The notes under the pieces were generated by a model. That model searched no databases, was not told the DNA's origin, and saw only the letters and a list, made by a program, of their open reading frames with translations. From Pollenia angustigena (lineage: Eukaryota > Arthropoda > Insecta > Diptera > Polleniidae), in NCBI GenBank assembly GCA_930367215.1, contig OV884056.1, positions 40,300,308-40,364,307 on the forward strand: a DNA stretch of 64,000 nt, in the 5' to 3' direction. Position 1 is the first letter of the stretch; every line of letters starts with the position of its first letter. Made by a program: the position numbers and the translations under genes. This document shows, in pieces, positions 34,652 to 46,710 of the stretch.

Positions 34652-36316
34652 AAGACATTGGGTGTAAGATGAATCAAGAATTCCAAAAACACAACGCAGC
34701 AACATTTGTTCGGAACGCGCCGTCAAAGTCGTACAAGATATTTTCCCCCAATACAAATCAACACGAACTCTTAATCTTAAGTTAATTTCGCTTGATAAAG
34801 ATAGCTTTTAGATTGTGATTATAATCATATAATTACATTAAGAAATGTTAAAAGTTAAATAATTATAAAATAAAAAATTTTGAAAAAATAAAAAAAAATC
34901 TTAAAGGGCTTTCAGAAATCGGCTTCGACGCAGAACGTTTTTGTTCCGAAATGACCTGAGGAAACATTTTTCGGTTTCAGCGCATTATCGGCTACAGCGT
35001 GGTGATAGGGCCTTATTTTGGTTGTACCTTAGTCTTATTTTCTTAACTCGTAGATGGGGGAACTGACTTTAATTTGATATTATCTAAAAGAGACACTTTG
35101 TACACTGGTTTCTCAGCAACACTCAAATTAGGTACATGAACTAAATGCAGCTCCCTTTCTGCTTTTAGTGATTCAATTTTGTACTTGTGATTGAGCTTAA
35201 AAAGTGATGTCCCAGATTTTTTATTATAATAAAGATTCCCATGGTGTTTTCAGATAATATTTTTTTGAACTTTTTTGAAAAACGAATTCTTTTAGATAAT
35301 TTTAGAGTAAAAATATTTCAGGATTCGGTTTAATATCTGAAAATAATAAACCAACTAGCTTTTACCAGTGACTTTGTTCACGTTAAAATAAGAGCAAGGT
35401 TTAAAAAAAATTTACAAACATTGTATGAAGTTGTTTTCATCTCTACTTTTTTATGTTTAAATATTTCAATAAGCAACATTAAAGGAGTTATTATTTTTCG
35501 CCAACACATACACATTAGTTTTGAGCACTCGATTCTCTTGAGCAACAGGCATTTTACTGTCTATATGAAAAGCGAGGGGTATCTAAATATGTAAATTCTA
35601 GGCATTGGACCATATGCAATATGTATTTCAAACTTATACAAGAGACGCTATATTTTAATCTTGGCCATATCTTTGCCACGTTTTCGAAAAGAAAAAAAGT
35701 ACGAAGGGTAAAGGAGTACAAGCTTTACCTCATTTTAGACCTATAGAAGGAACACCAATTTTGTTCCGTTTTTTACATCTTAAAAAGTACCAATTGTATA
35801 CCTTAAGATGTACCCTATATTTAAGTCCTGAACATATGCAATCTGCGTACCAAATTTAGTAAAAAGGAGATAAAGTAAAGTAAGTAAAGTAGCGTTTTTT
35901 CCCCAATATCCCTCTTAAAAGGTACACTATATTTGAATCTACTTTCTATGCTTTCCGGCTTGGGGACTGTCTTCGCTGCAATTACGGTAATTTTGCTTAC
36001 TGTCTATGTGGTCTATGAACTTCGCTAACGGTTTTATTTTTATATTTCCACAAGTTGAAAGCGTTGTTCTATCGTTTAACGATTCAATATGACTTACCAA
36101 GCTTAACTAAACAAAAATGTCTATTTGTTTGACATTAATAGCTGTCAACCCATAAAAGTCGTTATCGAAAGTTCTGATGCAGCTAAAAAAAACACCAGGT
36201 AGAAATAACAAACAAAATGTCTATCTTATATAAAAACGAACTTTCCACTTGTGGTAAAAGTTATTAGATTATAAATATAAACAAAATCTCCACTTTTTAA
36301 TTACACCAAAAGAAAA
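34652..36316. other. AT-rich stretch, no gene seen
   Basis: At about 35620-35950 there are repeated 'gtaccttaagatgtaccctatatttaagtc' type segments that look like decayed repeat. Nothing codes. Confidence 0.4.
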
Positions 36317-36572
36317 ATATCGACCCTTTTGCGCGAAATTAACGTATATGACAATTTTTTTGAAATTACGATTTTGATGCAATCTTGTTCTACATTCAAA
36401 GAGGCGTCACCTGACAAAATATTGTAGGGGAATTCCACTTCGTTGCTCCAAAAATTTAATGTATATTTTCATTTTGATATAGCAATTGATAGCAGAGAAA
36501 AGTAGAAAAATGGCTCTCCTGTAAAATTTGGTTTTTGTAACATACGTTAATTTCGCGCAAAGGGTTCGATAT
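36317..36572. mobile_element. 256-bp MITE with ~34-bp inverted ends
   Basis: The left end ATATCGACCCTTTTGCGCGA and the complement of the right end ATATCGAACCCTTTGCGCGA match. Both continue through AATTAACGTAT. Non-coding core. Confidence 0.7.
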
Positions 36573-36712
36573 ATTTATATGTTGTCACGGCTTACTAAAC
36601 TGTGTTAATCGGAAAATTTTGATACATATGAAGAATATTTTAACCAATTTATGGTCACCTCCAATCACATTTTGGTTAGGACAGTCGTCATAAGGTTGTC
36701 AACGGCCATGTT

Positions 36713-36733
36713 ATTGTTATTGTTATTGTTATT
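36713..36733. repeat. (TTATTG)n microsatellite
   Basis: About three and a half copies of a hexanucleotide TTATTG/GTTATT repeat. Confidence 0.75.
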
Positions 36734-37223
36734 CATATTACATATTCCTAATTAGAAATTTTCGTATATGGCGAAGCACTTATGTGGTACATATTAAAAA
36801 GTAGGCGCACACTTATGCGCTACGCAGTTAGACAAACAGAGTTCCAGTAAAGTTAGTGAACGAATTCTTTAAAAGTTTAAAAATTTACTACGATGCATTA
36901 TTGTAAGGGAGAATATTTTAGAATAACAATAAACTAATATGGTTATGCACAACATCAATGTTTTTGCAGGCCACCACAATATAGTTGTACCAGACATAAA
37001 AAGACTTATTCAATCATAATATGGTAATGGTATAATTAAAGAAATCGTACTATTTCAAAAGAGTGTATGGGCAACTCTATGAGATCTCCGAGGCCACATC
37101 GAAACATTTTATTTAGCTGCAAAAGAATGTTTGGGTTGAAAAAAAACCAAAAGGCGAAAACTGAGTCCAAGGTTAGTTAAATACATTTTTAAGGCTTTAC
37201 TTTAACTCTTATATTACCAGAAA

Positions 37224-37463
37224 TCTCTGGTTTTTATGAGTAACCGCAAATGTCGATTTTGAAATGTTGATGCCATATTGTTTATATTTAAACGCTTTTG
37301 ACATGGCTTTTGAAATTTCGGAAAAAAGATTGACCAATTTCGATTTATTAAACGTAATACCAAAGCTTAAAAGTTTAATACGTGGCCAATAGATTGATCT
37401 CAAAAAAAATCTCCTGAAGCCTTTTATTGTAAAATATACGCGTTTGCCCATGAAAACCACAGA
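37224..37463. repeat. hairpin S, solitary copy
   Basis: It starts TCTCTGGTTTTTATGAGTAA and ends TGCCCATGAAAACCACAGA. It aligns along its length with the centre of element A1 (23109-23354) but has none of the surrounding A sequence. Hairpin S therefore appears to be a separate mobile unit that once entered an ancestor of family A. Confidence 0.65.
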
Positions 37464-38564
37464 AATAACCCTTTCGAATATTTATTTGCCCCGGCTAAAC
37501 TAAACTCTCATCTTTCTACATTTCAGCTACCGATACGTAAAATTATATGTTGTACATTTTTTTTTATCATTTTTTTCACATTATTGCTTCAGTTTACAAG
37601 ATTGTATGTTTACACATACATATATACATGTGTATTTTTATATGTGCAATAAAAAAAAGCACATCATACATGGTAGATGAAAAATATATCAGCAAAAAAC
37701 CGGGTACACATTTTCATTGGTAGTAAATGAAATCAGATTTCAAAGTTCAGCCAAGTGTATGTTTTCGTGTAACAAACAGCATCTGTATGGCTTTGAAATT
37801 TTAGTATCAGAATTTGTAAAAAAAAACTTTAAAAATTAAAAAGAATATCATGCATTAAAGCAAGATAAATAAAAAAAAAAAACTTAAGTGCAACAGGTTA
37901 TGAGAGAAACAAGAAAAAATTATACTTTAACATAAGTTTAAAATAAAAAATAAATTAAATGCCATAAAAAGGGGTAAATAAAAATAGATGCCTGTATTCA
38001 TAAAAAAAAATTTTAATATAATAAAAATTTAAAGAACAAATTTACTATGAACTTAATAAACATTTGTTTAATTTAATAATCGTTTATGTACACGGGGGTA
38101 AATAAATAAAGCTTTTTTAAATATTCCTCTTTGAAATAAAATAAATTACCTGCTTTAAAATTAATAGCATTCATTTCCAAAAGAGACTTATATTATGAAT
38201 ACTAAATTAAAGTCACTGATATGTAGACATATAAATAATTATAAATTCTATTTGCGATTAAGCCTTAAGCATTTTGAATGAATTCCTACCAAAATGTTAG
38301 ATAATTCTCTATTGTATCTATCCCAAATGTATTAAATTATACATGTGTCTTTATAATTAAATGTGTTTTGTTTTAAACAAAATCAAATGAATAGTGACAG
38401 TGTGTATCTAAAAATGAGAAACATATCCGTAATATATGAGTGTGTAAGTTTTGGTTACACAGTATTAAACCTTAATTGTGGCATAGTGAATAATAACACT
38501 CGATTTTAATAAGAAGAAAAATTTAGCACACATATACACCCACTTGCTTCTTTAAATATAGAGA
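37464..38564. other. very AT-rich stretch, no gene seen
   Basis: Runs of AAATAAA and similar. I see no inverted ends, reading frame or RNA gene. Confidence 0.45.
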
Positions 38565-39226
38565 CCCTGCCGGTGATTAAACTAGTACGTTACTAGTACT
38601 AAACTAGTACAAAAAAATCCAGTACTAGTTCTCAACTGTTAACTTTTCTATACCATCTAAATGCTAAAATTAGCATTGAGTGTGCTTGGAAAATCACTAG
38701 TACTATTGTTTTAAGACGTGTTCTAGTACACTTGGACTACATCAGAGAACAGCAATGACTATTGAAAATGTGAATAGAGCTAAATCATGACTCATCATGA
38801 TCATGATTCTTGTACTTATACGCACTCATACTTATTCCAATGTTATTCAAACTCATATTCACTCAAAAGTTTCATTTTATTCATCGTACTCATACTTAGC
38901 AACATTTGTAGTGTTTGATTTAGAATATACTCAACTCAATGTGTATAGGCGAAGCAAAATGCGAGGCTGCCAGATTTGTCCCCGAAATAGCAAAGTGACG
39001 ATTTGGCAATTACAGTTTACTAAAGTTACATGTATGAAGTGGACGATATCAAAAAATCGAATTTTTGTTTTTTTTTTTACACAAAAATTTTATCAGACTA
39101 CAAGCCCTTGTATTACATCAAGTACTGTTACTCGTACGAACTAGTATTGTTATATAAAAGCTCTAATCCCGTTCTAGTAGTTGTACTAGTAGCATTTTGA
39201 CAATTAGTTCGTGGTCTCTTGCAGGG
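38565..39226. repeat. CTAGTAC-rich repeat block, possible CCCTGC-ended element
   Basis: ACTAGTAC-type motifs cluster at 38580-38720 and 39120-39195. CCCTGC at 38565 and GCAGGG ending at 39226 face each other just outside. No matching target duplication, so the boundaries are tentative. Confidence 0.4.
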
Positions 39227-40019
39227 GAAACATGTATTTGTTTATGTAAGTAGTTGTTACCTTTTTATTTTAATTGCTCAACAAAAAAAGTAAGTTTTTT
39301 GTTGTTGAGATAAATAAGCTTTTTAATTAATAAAAGTGTTTTTATTTCAAACAATAGAAAATTTATTTAAATATGTAAGTTATAAACTTTCCTGACTATT
39401 TTCGTTGTCTGTGAGATCGACACATGAATTTTTTGTTGATTGCATTACAGCAAAATTTGGCAGCTCCCTCATTCTTTCAGTAGCTTCGTGATACAGTATT
39501 ATTCGGATATAAGAACATCTCATATAAGAACAAAACGCTTATAAGAAACATTTTCAAAAACACCATGTCTTTTTTGCGATTTTTCTAACAAAAAAGGTTT
39601 CATATAAAAAAAAACTGATAAAAGAACATTTTTCTTAAACACCATAATCACAAAATGTATAGAAAAAGAATTTATATAAGAAACTTCCAACGGCAACACA
39701 GAATTTATGTAGTTAACATGGACAACTCTGTTTTCTGACAGTTTTACAACAAGAACAAAGTTTTTTTTTTTTAAGCTGGAGGTCCACACCACGCGTTACT
39801 CGCTTTTTCGCAACATACGCAGCTGTCAAAAAAGTCGAATCTGTGTAGTTATAAGTAGTAAGTTACATGCACAAAAGCGTAGATGCCTTGAGGCGAAAAG
39901 TGGGTTTACTTTCTACTTTTGTAAGCGTCACAAGCAGCGTTCGAACAAATCAGCTGATTTTGACAAATTAAATTTTATTTTTACTTGTGCTGCTGCTGCA
40001 TAAAAAGCCTTGCATGTAA

Positions 40020-40282
40020 GTCTGAGTTTATACGGCTCATGTCTTATTGACAAGATTGCTTCTCTATGGACGAGGGGGACGAGGGGAAAAGACACGAGTA
40101 CACAGATGCATGTACTGTCTTTACGTTTTGCTTTTTCATTCGTTGTTTAATTTTGTTATTGTTTTCAATATCAAAAAAGCACATGTCCTCAACATGACAT
40201 GAATCATTTGAACGCCAATTCATGTTCAAAGAAGAAAAAGAAAGAATCTTGTCAATAAGACATGAGCCGTATGAACTCAGAC
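40020..40282. mobile_element. Harbinger-like MITE, 263 bp, TAA duplication
   Basis: Near-perfect ~38-bp inverted ends begin GTCTGAGTTTATACGGCTCA and end in the complementary form. TAA at 40017-40019 and 40283-40285 forms the target duplication. Non-coding. Confidence 0.8.
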
Positions 40283-40380
40283 TAACTTGAAACGTAGAAC
40301 GCAAGTAAGGTTATAAAAGCATGCGCTGCGTGGAGGCGAAAACGCGTTTTAGATGAGCGAGCTGGTACTCATGAGAAGCT

Positions 40381-40605
40381 TTGTGTTTTTTGTCAATAAA
40401 AACAAAAGTTAAAATTTTAAAAGAAATACAAAACGGTATAAAAAGAAGCGAAATTGCAAAAAAATATAATATTGGACTTTCAACGTTATCTAAAATAGTG
40501 AAAAACTCAAAAGACATAGGCAATAAGTATTTAAAGGTTAGAAACGTGCACATGGGGTCTTCATCTGACATTTTTTTGTCATACCAAACGTCAAAGTCCA
40601 TATAG
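40381..40605 (+). pseudogene. pogo-type transposase N-terminus (CENP-B HTH), truncated
   Basis: Residues 4-50 ('LSIKTKVKILKEIQNGIKRS', then 'EIAKKYNIGLSTLSKIVKN') match the N-terminal Psq/CENP-B helix-turn-helix of pogo/Tigger transposases, which binds the element's ends. After residue ~55 the frame runs into the inverted repeat at 40548-40701. The CENP-B second domain and the DDE catalytic domain are absent. The first Met is plausible, but upstream codons could also belong. Confidence 0.65.
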
Positions 40606-40701
40606 AAAAAACTTAAAAATTTTTGTCAGCGTTTTTTTTTTTTTATATGAAGTTTGACGTTTATTATAACAAAAAATTGTCAGGTAATGACCCTATGTAG
40701 C
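40548..40701. repeat. hairpin nested in the pogo-like element
   Basis: The inverted arms share the pattern CAYRGGGTC..., CTGACA-T-TTTTTGT and AAACGTCAAA. It interrupts the transposase remnant. Confidence 0.6.
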
Positions 40702-41538
40702 AAAAAAAAAAAAAAAAAACAGACAGAAAACCAAAACATTAAAGTCTTTTGGCCATAGCTACTTATATAAGAAATAAGTTTCTTATATAAAATAGTTGTA
40801 TATAAGAAAGAAACGCTTATAAGATACTTTTATCCTGGATTTTTAAGTTTCTTATACCCGATAAATACGTAACTCATTACTCAACGTTAAGCATAACAAG
40901 TCAGTTTAAAATAAAGTGACGTATCAGTTCTGGCTGCTCTGTCTGTCAGTGAGACGAACTTTATAGTTAAGTTTAAATTTTTTTTCAGGTAAGTTGGTCT
41001 TGTCAAATAAAAAACCATGCAAAGAAAATTCACCAAAAACCGGTTTGATTTATAGTGTGTGATAAATAAAGTTCCTTCACAATTTTTGAATATCTTAAGG
41101 GGTTACCCCCTAGAACCAAAAGTCTGAAAAATCTGCCTGAGAGACCGACAAATGTAAACGTATCACACAAATACGAAAATAGTCAGGAAGTTTAAAAAAA
41201 GAAAAAACTTTCTTCAGCCTTACCGAATCAATTTCATCCACCACCACTAGTTCCAATAATATGAGAGAAATTTATTAAGCAGTCAGTTAATGTGAAAATT
41301 TATTTTATTTAATTAAATTAAAAATAAATTATTAACTACTAAATAATCCCTATAAATGTTAAGGCAAAAAAAAAATATTTTATAAAGTTCTTTTTTCTCA
41401 TTTGTTTATAAAAAACATCAAAATATATTTTAAAAAACATAACAAAATATTTTAAATACTTATCAAATTTTAATAGTTAAATAAAATGAAGATAAATGTT
41501 AATTATTAAGAAGCAAAAGAAAAAAAAATTATTAACTA

Positions 41539-42739
41539 CACGCAGAGAAAAAATATGGTTGGGCATGGTTACGGCAAAAACACTATATTTAATGTAACAA
41601 TATATTAATGTCGTACACAAATAATTGATATTTTTTATTAAATATCAACAATATTATAGTTACTGTAAACATATATATGTTGATCGCAATTATAAATTTT
41701 AGTATTGTTGATCGAAAAATAATTATTTTTCTACCCACTAAATTATGAGAACTTTCAAAACATATTATATTAATCACAATCATATCATGATATTTAATAG
41801 CCATAACATGATAACTTTCTATACATTTATCATATTATGCTTAAGATGCAATCAAACTATGTTTACTCTAATAATATTATGTTAGCGCCTTTTTAAAATA
41901 ATTTGAAATCAATTGTGTCGTTTATTTCATATGTGAGCGGTTTATTAATTTAAAAATTTAAAGAAACTTAAAAAATTAAAATATTAGCGGAGTTCATTCA
42001 TTATTAGTGATTAAATAGTGCAAATGCAAAATGTCGTCGTTATTTGTAAAATCCAACAACAAAACACACAGAGATTTCGTTATATTTTATAAAAGTGCTA
42101 CGACATTTCTGTGGTTTTCAACAAATTTTTCAGGAGAGCCGAAAAACCATTCAAGATCAAACTAAGGGCTATTTATTGCACTTTTTAAACTTTGTCACTA
42201 CGTTAGAAAATCGGAATTTATCCATCTTTTTTCAAACATTTTTAGAAACATGTAAAGAGCGTTTAATATTATGCAATTTCTCAAAATCGGAAAGGACATA
42301 CGCGGTGGCCCATGAAAACCACAAATTTTGCATTTGTTCTTTTGCAAGCCTTATATTGAACTCCGATATTTAATTTACATAAAGAAAAATTATAAAAAGC
42401 CACAAAATAAAAAATCGATCAAAAATTTTTTTATTTATTTATTTTATATTTTTTTGACATTGATTGCTTCTTAATTTATTATGTTTAACCTGATGATAAT
42501 ATGATTACTTCTTAGCTTATTATGATTAACATGACAATAATTTGATTACTTCTTAACTAAGTATGATTAACAGAACAATAATATGATTAAGGGAAAAATA
42601 TTATGATGTCATATTACGAGTATATTTAGTCATAATATGATTCAATAATAATCTTAACATGGTGGCTACAATCATAAATCTTATCATAATATGTTGCTCT
42701 TAGAATATGTTAACCACAACCATGTTTTTTCTTTGTGTG
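41539..42739. mobile_element. TA-flanked TIR element family A, copy A2 (1201 bp)
   Basis: It starts CACGCAGAGAAAAAATATGG and ends with the complement of CACACAAAGAAAAAACATGG. TA flanks both sides (41537-41538 and 42740-42741). About three ~41-bp tandem units lie at 42470-42600. At 41838-41850 it has GCTTAAGATGCAA, the empty form of the site used by the piggyBac insertion in copy A3. The 92-codon frame at 42095-42373 runs through hairpin S and is not a gene. Confidence 0.85.
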
Positions 42740-43079
42740 TACTTTTAATAAAAAAAGTATTAAAATATTTTTATGTCAGCAAACATTTTAAATCAAAATC
42801 AAGTTTCTCAGCGTTTAAACCTACACCACTATTAGGGAGTCCAAAAATTTCAAACTCAACCAACGCCCCAGGGCACTCACTAACTTTTTTTCTTATAAGA
42901 CACATACACAGTGTTCCCATTGGGAATTTTAAATTTTATTAAATTAAATTTTAATTAAAGTAATTTTTAAGCAAATTTACTTTGGTTCTACCAAATTTTA
43001 AATTGATTATATAAAAAAGACTAAATTGTACATTAAAAGTTAATAATAAATTTTAAAGGATTTAGTTGAATTTATTTAG

Positions 43080-43645
43080 GATAAGTTTTCTGTAATTTAC
43101 TATAGTAATTATTATCGTTGCCATTAAGAATGTTTAAAACTTCGTTCATATCCAAAAATGTATTACTAAAATATTTAACCCGGAACTCATTAAAAAGAGG
43201 ACAAACTCCTAAGAAGTGAAACGTATTTTCGGATTCATCCAGATTACAAAGGGTACAAAGGCCAACAGAAGTACGTCTAAATGCTCTACTATTTAAATGA
43301 AGAATACCTCCACGTACTCTGCTTATTAACTTGTAGCACGCGACAAAAATTCTGAAGTAAAAATAGGATTTGTGCTAAAAGTTAATTGCGGATACAAATC
43401 ATGAAATTGTGAGCCTCTTGCATTAGATATAAGATCTCCTCTTTCCGTTGTTTTTAAAAGTTTACAGGGGTTTAGTAGCATTTTCAGAAACATATTGAAT
43501 TTTTTCACATATATTTTCCCACTCCTCAGCCCAAAAGGTTTTCATTGAAATAATTTTTTTAGCTAACATTCGAGGCAATCTATGCTCAGGCAGTTGTAGA
43601 ACTCTATTAATGTAAGAAAAATATAGCCTTAAGGTATCAATTTAA
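43080..43645 (-). pseudogene. non-LTR retrotransposon C-terminal relic (I/R1-like)
   Basis: Minus-strand frames, with two shifts, read 'LPEHRLPRMLAKKIISMKTF' and 'WAEEWENICEKIQYVSENAT' (about 43610-43480), then 'ACYKLISRVRGGILHLNSRA', then 'CTLCNLDESENTFHFLGVCP' and 'LFNEFR' (about 43340-43130). The last block is the C-x2-C-xn-H-x4-C zinc-binding tail of I/R1-type LINE ORF2 proteins. The reverse transcriptase itself is not present. Dead 5'-truncated copy. Confidence 0.65.
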
Positions 43646-43649
43646 AGGG

Positions 43650-45530
43650 AGTTTAGACCAGTTTCCAAATAAAGCATGTAGTTTGACGTATTGTATAGTA
43701 AAAGTAACATTTTCTTTATGAAGTATCGAAATAGTTTAGCGTTTGACTATGATTATGGGCCAATATTTTAGGAGAATATTACAAATTGAATATGATAAAC
43801 ATACCCGGGTGGGTGGTTGTAGACATAAAGGTTAAAGTAAAAGTTTCCAAATTTTAACAACTAGTTTGGCTATCAAACTAAACCATCGGTGAAAAACCGA
43901 GCTGAGCTGGACAAGAGAGTGTGGAAAGTCCCATACAAAAGTTGTTTCGTTATCATACACGAGACTTGTTGTAAAAATATTTTACTAACTTTATTTTAAT
44001 GATAGAAGCGAAGCGTGCCGGGTTAAGCCTTTTATATGTATCATATTTTTTTAGTAGATTATCATGGTTTTTTTGTTGTATAATTATATTGTTTTGTTGC
44101 TTTTTTATATATGAACATTAAATCGACAGTATTATGAGTTGCAATAATTTATTAAATACACATTTAAAATTAAAATAATTAAATGATTAAAAGTTTGTTT
44201 TAATGTAAAAAATAAAATATGTAATAATTGTTTTTTTTTTTAATATTAAAAAAAATAATAACTTTAGGCTTTTAAAATGTTTTTATATGCAATTTAAGTC
44301 ACTGGAAATGAGTTTAAGCTTTCGATATCCCCATACAGGTATCTGCCATTAGTTCCAATATTTTTTTTATCACACATTTAACACTAAAATAAATATATGT
44401 TTAAAAGTCTGTTTTAATGTAAAAATAATATATTTAAGAATTTTTTTTTTTTAATATTAAAACCAATTCTAAATTTAGGAATTTAAAAAGTTTTTTAATA
44501 TCGAAATTTAACATAAATGTAACTGTCATCATTTGATGTCTTTATTAAATTAATAAAACCTGTTTAAGTAGAAGAAAACTTTGTTTAATTTACAAAACTA
44601 CCAAAAAGTATCTTTAAACATAAAATTAAAAATTTAAATTTTCAAAATAAATATAATAAATGTGCATAATTTAATACACAAAAGAAAACTCTACAATAAT
44701 TTTGTTTTTGTTGGTTCTCGCTTATAAACTTTATTGTTGGCGTTCGTGTTGTTATTGTTATAATGGTAAACCACAAAAATGCCTGTAAGTGTATTGTATC
44801 TGCAGTTACATAAACTAACAGGGACTGTATAAAAGAAGCAAAGGAGAAAAAAACAGAATTATAGAAGAATTACGTTGTTGCCTCAAGTACGACATCGTTA
44901 TTGTTATCACAATGAACGTCAGTGGGTTTCGGCATCATTGACACCTTTATGGCAGCTCATTGTAGCATATTTTTTTTCCTTTTTATAAATTTTTATACAC
45001 AACTTGTACCGTTGGTGTAGTACATACTCATTATTACGAAACATTCATTTTAACACCACCAACACCAAACACTTGTTCAAATTTAAAGTCTTACGTTCCC
45101 ACCAAGCAGGATTCTTATTACTCTGGCTTCATGTTATTTAAGAAGTTTTGCAAAAATATAAAAAAGGCATCATATGATACTTATTTTTAAAGTTTTATTT
45201 ATTTAGTTCCATTTTTATTTAGAGAAAAATAATCTTTTTGCAAATTTGTGTTTCCCGTTTGTGTGTGGCATAATGATGCGGATGTAAAAAACCAGCCAAA
45301 GGCAACAAGTTGCCGCGAGTGTTTAAGAATTTTCCTTTTTTGAAAATCAAGGAAATGAGAATATGTACGCGGCTTTTGCACTCAAATGGCATTTATTTTT
45401 AAAGGAGTACGGTGTAACATTGATGGCTGATATTATTTAAAAATTTATTTTACTTTAGCAAAATGCTTACATTTGGGTCCATTTCATTTGGGTTTTCTAC
45501 AGAACGTAATATCCTAGATTAGTAATGGGT
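43650..45530. other. AT-rich stretch, no gene seen
   Basis: Two diverged 'ttttttttttaatattaaaa' type segments at about 44190-44320 and 44400-44530 suggest an old local duplication of ~190 bp. No coding content. Confidence 0.4.
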
Positions 45531-45534
45531 GATA

Positions 45535-46422
45535 TTTTAAGAGCTATAGGAAAGTTAAACAAAACACATAAAATTTAGAAAAATGCATGAAATCTTTATT
45601 TGAATCGATAGTACGGTCCATATAATTGAATGTTTGAAGATTATTTCATGCAAATGTTGACCGTGACTGCGCCTCAAATGGTCCATCCGCTTAGTACGGT
45701 ATCACATGAATAAATGCTTCAATGTTGTCTTCCAATGCGTCAATTGAAGCGGGCATGTGTGTATAGACATGAGCTTTAACATAGCCCCACAAAAAATAGT
45801 CTAAAGACGTTAAATCGTACGATCTAGGCGGCCAATTGACCGGTCCCGAACGTAAAATAAAATGTTCACCGAACTCGCCTCTCAATAAGTCCATTGTTAA
45901 GCGTGCTGTGTGGCATGTGGCACCGTCTTGTTGAAACCACATGTCATGCAAGTCAAGCTCTTGCATTTTGGGCAAAAAAAGTTGGATATCATCTCACGGT
46001 AGCGCTGACCATTCACAGTTGCGTTACGATTCGTATCATTTTTGAAGGAGTACGGTCCGTTGATGCCACCAGCCCATAAACCGCACCGAACTGTGACTTT
46101 TTCTGGATGCATTGGAAGCTCTTGCAATGCTTTTGGCTGATCTTCACTCCAAAATCGAAAATTCTGCTTATTAACCTACCCATTGAGCCAAAAATGAGCT
46201 GACCATAAAATGGAAGAAGCGCACGATGTACCTTCTTAGCAGAGCACACATTTTCATAATAAAATTCAGTAATTTGCAAGCGTTGTTCGTTTGTAAGACG
46301 ATTCATGGTTAAATTATAGACCAAACTGAAGATGTTTGACATTGAAACAAAACACGAAACGTGCGTCAGCTGTTTAAACCAGTGTGGCCAAAAAGATAAT
46401 AGCTAAAAAATCAACCGATATA
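45535..46422 (-). pseudogene. mariner-like transposon, internally deleted
   Basis: Imperfect inverted ends (GGGTGATATTTTAAGAGCTAT at the low side, complement of GGTTGATTTTTTAGCTATTA at the high side) enclose a minus-strand transposase. The N-terminus is 'MNRLTNEQRLQITEFYYENV' and 'KKVHRALLPFYGQ'. The sequence then jumps to 'AHFWLNG*VNKQNFRFWSED', 'ALQELPMHPEKVTV', 'YREMISNFF', 'MWFQQDGATCHTARLTMDLL' and 'DLTSLDYFLWGYVKAHVY'. The helix-turn-helix, linker and first catalytic Asp are deleted at a GCTCA junction. The second and third Asp motifs (QQDG and DLTSLDYF) remain. There is one stop and at least one frameshift. Superfamily IS630-Tc1-mariner; the copy cannot be active. Confidence 0.82.
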
Positions 46423-46710
46423 ACATGAAACAACTTTAACCAAAATCATTTCATTCTGCTGATGTACATTGCTAAAACGACGACGAACTACTCAAGGTGA
46501 TTTTCTTCTTATAACCTTGACCGAACAAGTACAAGTATATATACGGTATATAAACGTCCAAACGTTTATAAATGGCTAAGAAACAAGCAAAAGTGAGCTA
46601 TAAAACCTTAAAATCGCATATCTAATAATGTATTCTGGCAGAAAAGGCCAAAAAAAATCTGCGTGTGTCGTCGCCGTTTGAAAGATCACATCGGAATTTT
46701 TCTTTAGGGG

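Larger units (their letters stand above)
39494..40869 (+). mobile_element. pogo-like element with nested MITEs
   Basis: The left terminus CAGTATTATTCGGATATAAG and the complement of the right terminus (CGTATTTATCGGGTATAAG) match imperfectly. TA lies on both sides (39492-39493 and 40870-40871), and CAGTAT ends recall pogo. Subterminal TATAAGAAACA motifs repeat on both sides. Inside are a pogo/CENP-B-type helix-turn-helix coding fragment (40381-40605), a Harbinger-like MITE (40020-40282) and a hairpin (40548-40701). Confidence 0.72.

Noticed and set aside
42095..42373. 92-codon frame with a close match at 59101-59298
   Set aside because: The match is because both lie in hairpin S of element family A; the frame includes inverted-repeat arms and has no family resemblance.
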